Part shown: positions 63,054 through 64,000 of the stretch, piece after piece
How positions within the stretch are numbered: position 1 is the first letter of the stretch
Layout of the letters: each line of letters starts with the position of its first letter
Origin: Clostridia bacterium
Lineage (GTDB): Bacteria; Bacillota; Clostridia; Christensenellales; Aristaeellaceae
DNA: 64,000 nucleotides
Direction: 5' to 3'
Assembly: GCA_017541205.1 (NCBI GenBank)
Contig: JAFXZO010000107.1
Location: 40,181 to 104,180, forward strand
Made by a program: the position numbers and the translations under genes
The notes under the pieces: generated by a model
Told to the model about the DNA's origin: nothing
What the model saw: only the letters and a program-made list of their open reading frames with translations
Database searches by the model: none

Positions 63054-64000
63054 GTGAAAACCAAGCTGTGCCTGCTGCTCGTGCTGATTTGCTGCGTAAC
63101 GTCGTGCTGCGCCTTCGCCGAAAGCAAGACCGTGATTTATAACGGCGAAATTTCGCGCCGCTATCCCACCAGCTATACCAACGTGTATGAAAAAATGGAT
63201 TCGGAAAGCAGGGTGCTCAAAACCATGAGCGCCGGCAACAAGATCCAGATCACCGCCGTCTATCCGGGCTGGGTGGCCATCAAAGCGGGCGGCGATATCG
63301 GCTATGTGATGCGCCACCGCATCGACGTGACGGAGACCGTCGATCCCCTCACCACGCCGGATTATCCCATCACGCCGCAGGAGTATTACGTGGTCATCGA
63401 TCACGATGTGGAGGTCAAGGCGGAAAAGGACGCCGAAAGCGAGACGCTTTCCGTGCTCACCGAAGGGGCGCGGGTCTCCCTGTGCGGGGTGGAGGACGGC
63501 TGGGCCGTGCTGATCCACAAGCGCCAGTACGGCTATATCAGCACCAACGACCTCAAAGAGCTCTATCCCGTCGCTCCGGAAGTGGATCTGGCGCAGGAGG
63601 ATGTTCCCATCAGCGTGTTCACTTCTTTTTACAGCGATAATCCCGACCGCATCGTAAACCTGGGCGTGTGCTGCCAGCACATCAGCAAGGTCATGCAGCC
63701 CGGCGAGGTGATGAATTTCAACGACGAGGTGAGTCCCTTCAGCCCGGCCAACGGCTATCGCCTGGCCCCGGTGCTCAAGGACGGCGAAACCAAGCTGGGC
63801 TACGGCGGCGGCAGCTGCCAGGTGTCCTCCACCCTGTGGGACGCCCTCATGCAATTGCCCGGCATCACCATCCTGCACCGCAACCCGCACGGGATCAACG
63901 CCGCGTCCTATCTGCCCCACGGCCTGGACGCCGCCTCCGGCACCGACCACCAGAACTTCATCTTCCGCAACGATTATGATTTCCCCATCCGCATCGACGC
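63054..64000 (+). CDS. SH3b/VanW-domain secreted surface protein, partial
   Basis: Runs off the right edge after 315 codons. The GTG start at 63054 follows GGGAGG at 8 nt. The product begins with a signal peptide (MKTKLCLLLVLICCVTSCCAFAES) and two bacterial SH3-like repeats (about 26-95, about 105-165; the second ends RQYGYISTNDLKELYP). From about 215 the VanW fold follows, with GEVMNFNDEVSPFSPANGYRLAPVLK and GYGGGSCQVSSTLWDALMQLPGITIL (about 245-270). VanW-type domains are found in surface and antibiotic-resistance loci but their chemistry is not settled. No van genes are near. The C-terminal end lies outside the window. Confidence 0.85.
   Translation, partial: MKTKLCLLLVLICCVTSCCAFAESKTVIYNGEISRRYPTSYTNVYEKMDSESRVLKTMSAGNKIQITAVYPGWVAIKAGGDIGYVMRHRIDVTETVDPLTTPDYPITPQEYYVVIDHDVEVKAEKDAESETLSVLTEGARVSLCGVEDGWAVLIHKRQYGYISTNDLKELYPVAPEVDLAQEDVPISVFTSFYSDNPDRIVNLGVCCQHISKVMQPGEVMNFNDEVSPFSPANGYRLAPVLKDGETKLGYGGGSCQVSSTLWDALMQLPGITILHRNPHGINAASYLPHGLDAASGTDHQNFIFRNDYDFPIRID

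Overview
The window reads as one contiguous piece of a GC-rich Bacillota (Clostridia-type) chromosome. The evidence is a PolC-type replicative polymerase, a frr-uppS-cdsA-dxr-rseP-ispG-polC block, strong AGGAGG ribosome binding sites, vegetative TTGACA/TATAAT promoters, an ECF sigma/anti-sigma pair and many small Firmicute families (DUF4250, DUF4358, DUF4956, YbaB, PepV, VanW). I suspect a gut Christensenellales/Oscillospirales-like lineage, but no marker gene here lets me name a genus. There are no rRNA, tRNA, CRISPR, phage or IS genes; this is core chromosome with small accessory insertions.

Layout. 1-2.2 kb: tail of a corrinoid-binding protein, an unrecognised protein and a GH27 alpha-galactosidase. 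2.2-7.5 kb (minus): anti-sigma and ECF sigma, then a four-gene surface O-acetylation cassette (MBOAT, DHHW/AlgX-like, SGNH, lipoprotein). 7.5-10.6 kb: corrinoid adenosyltransferase, a VTC-domain/DUF4956 pair, and cysK with a leader that carries a small upstream ORF. 10.9-17.2 kb: GGDEF protein, then a pentulose operon (FGGY kinase, secreted protein, araD, MBL hydrolase, DUF4250) and a DUF2804 protein. 17.3-21 kb: ybaB-recR-tdk-rmuC and a phasin-like protein. 21-28.8 kb: a hairpin-repeat array and rpoB-rpoC, detached from the usual ribosomal-protein genes. 28.9-33.5 kb: trkH-trkA, a TetR regulator with an operator-like palindrome, two GNATs and a PAP2 phosphatase. 33.5-39.8 kb (minus): a seven-gene operon from a membrane protein through rsuA, an rRNA methyltransferase, patB, pepV and DUF1667 to manA. 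40.2-49.9 kb: the aromatic amino acid block. 50-51.5 kb: an esterase and a nitroreductase. 51.6-62.9 kb: an FAD synthetase-like protein, then frr, a small ORF, uppS, cdsA, dxr, rseP, ispG, a GNAT and polC. 63.0 kb to the edge: a SH3/VanW surface protein.

The most striking element is the leader of the aromatic operon (40774-40992). It has a promoter, a 24-codon ORF with a good Shine-Dalgarno and a Tyr/Tyr/Phe/Tyr/Tyr/Arg/Phe run, and three mutually exclusive stems ending in a 15-bp terminator just before DAHP synthase. This is the architecture of classical ribosome-mediated attenuation. It would tie ten co-directional genes (DAHP synthase, two acetyltransferases, tyrA, aroB, aroA, aroC, pheA, an aroE-aroK fusion, aroQ) to Tyr/Phe supply. 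These genes encode every step from DAHP to chorismate and on to prephenate dehydrogenase and dehydratase. A second, stand-alone shikimate kinase with an altered glycine motif sits just upstream under its own promoter. Other second-look items are the cysK leader ORF, the CGATAT stem-loop array before rpoB, the 11-bp-phased direct repeat before the VTC gene, and the RibF-like protein that lacks a riboflavin kinase domain.
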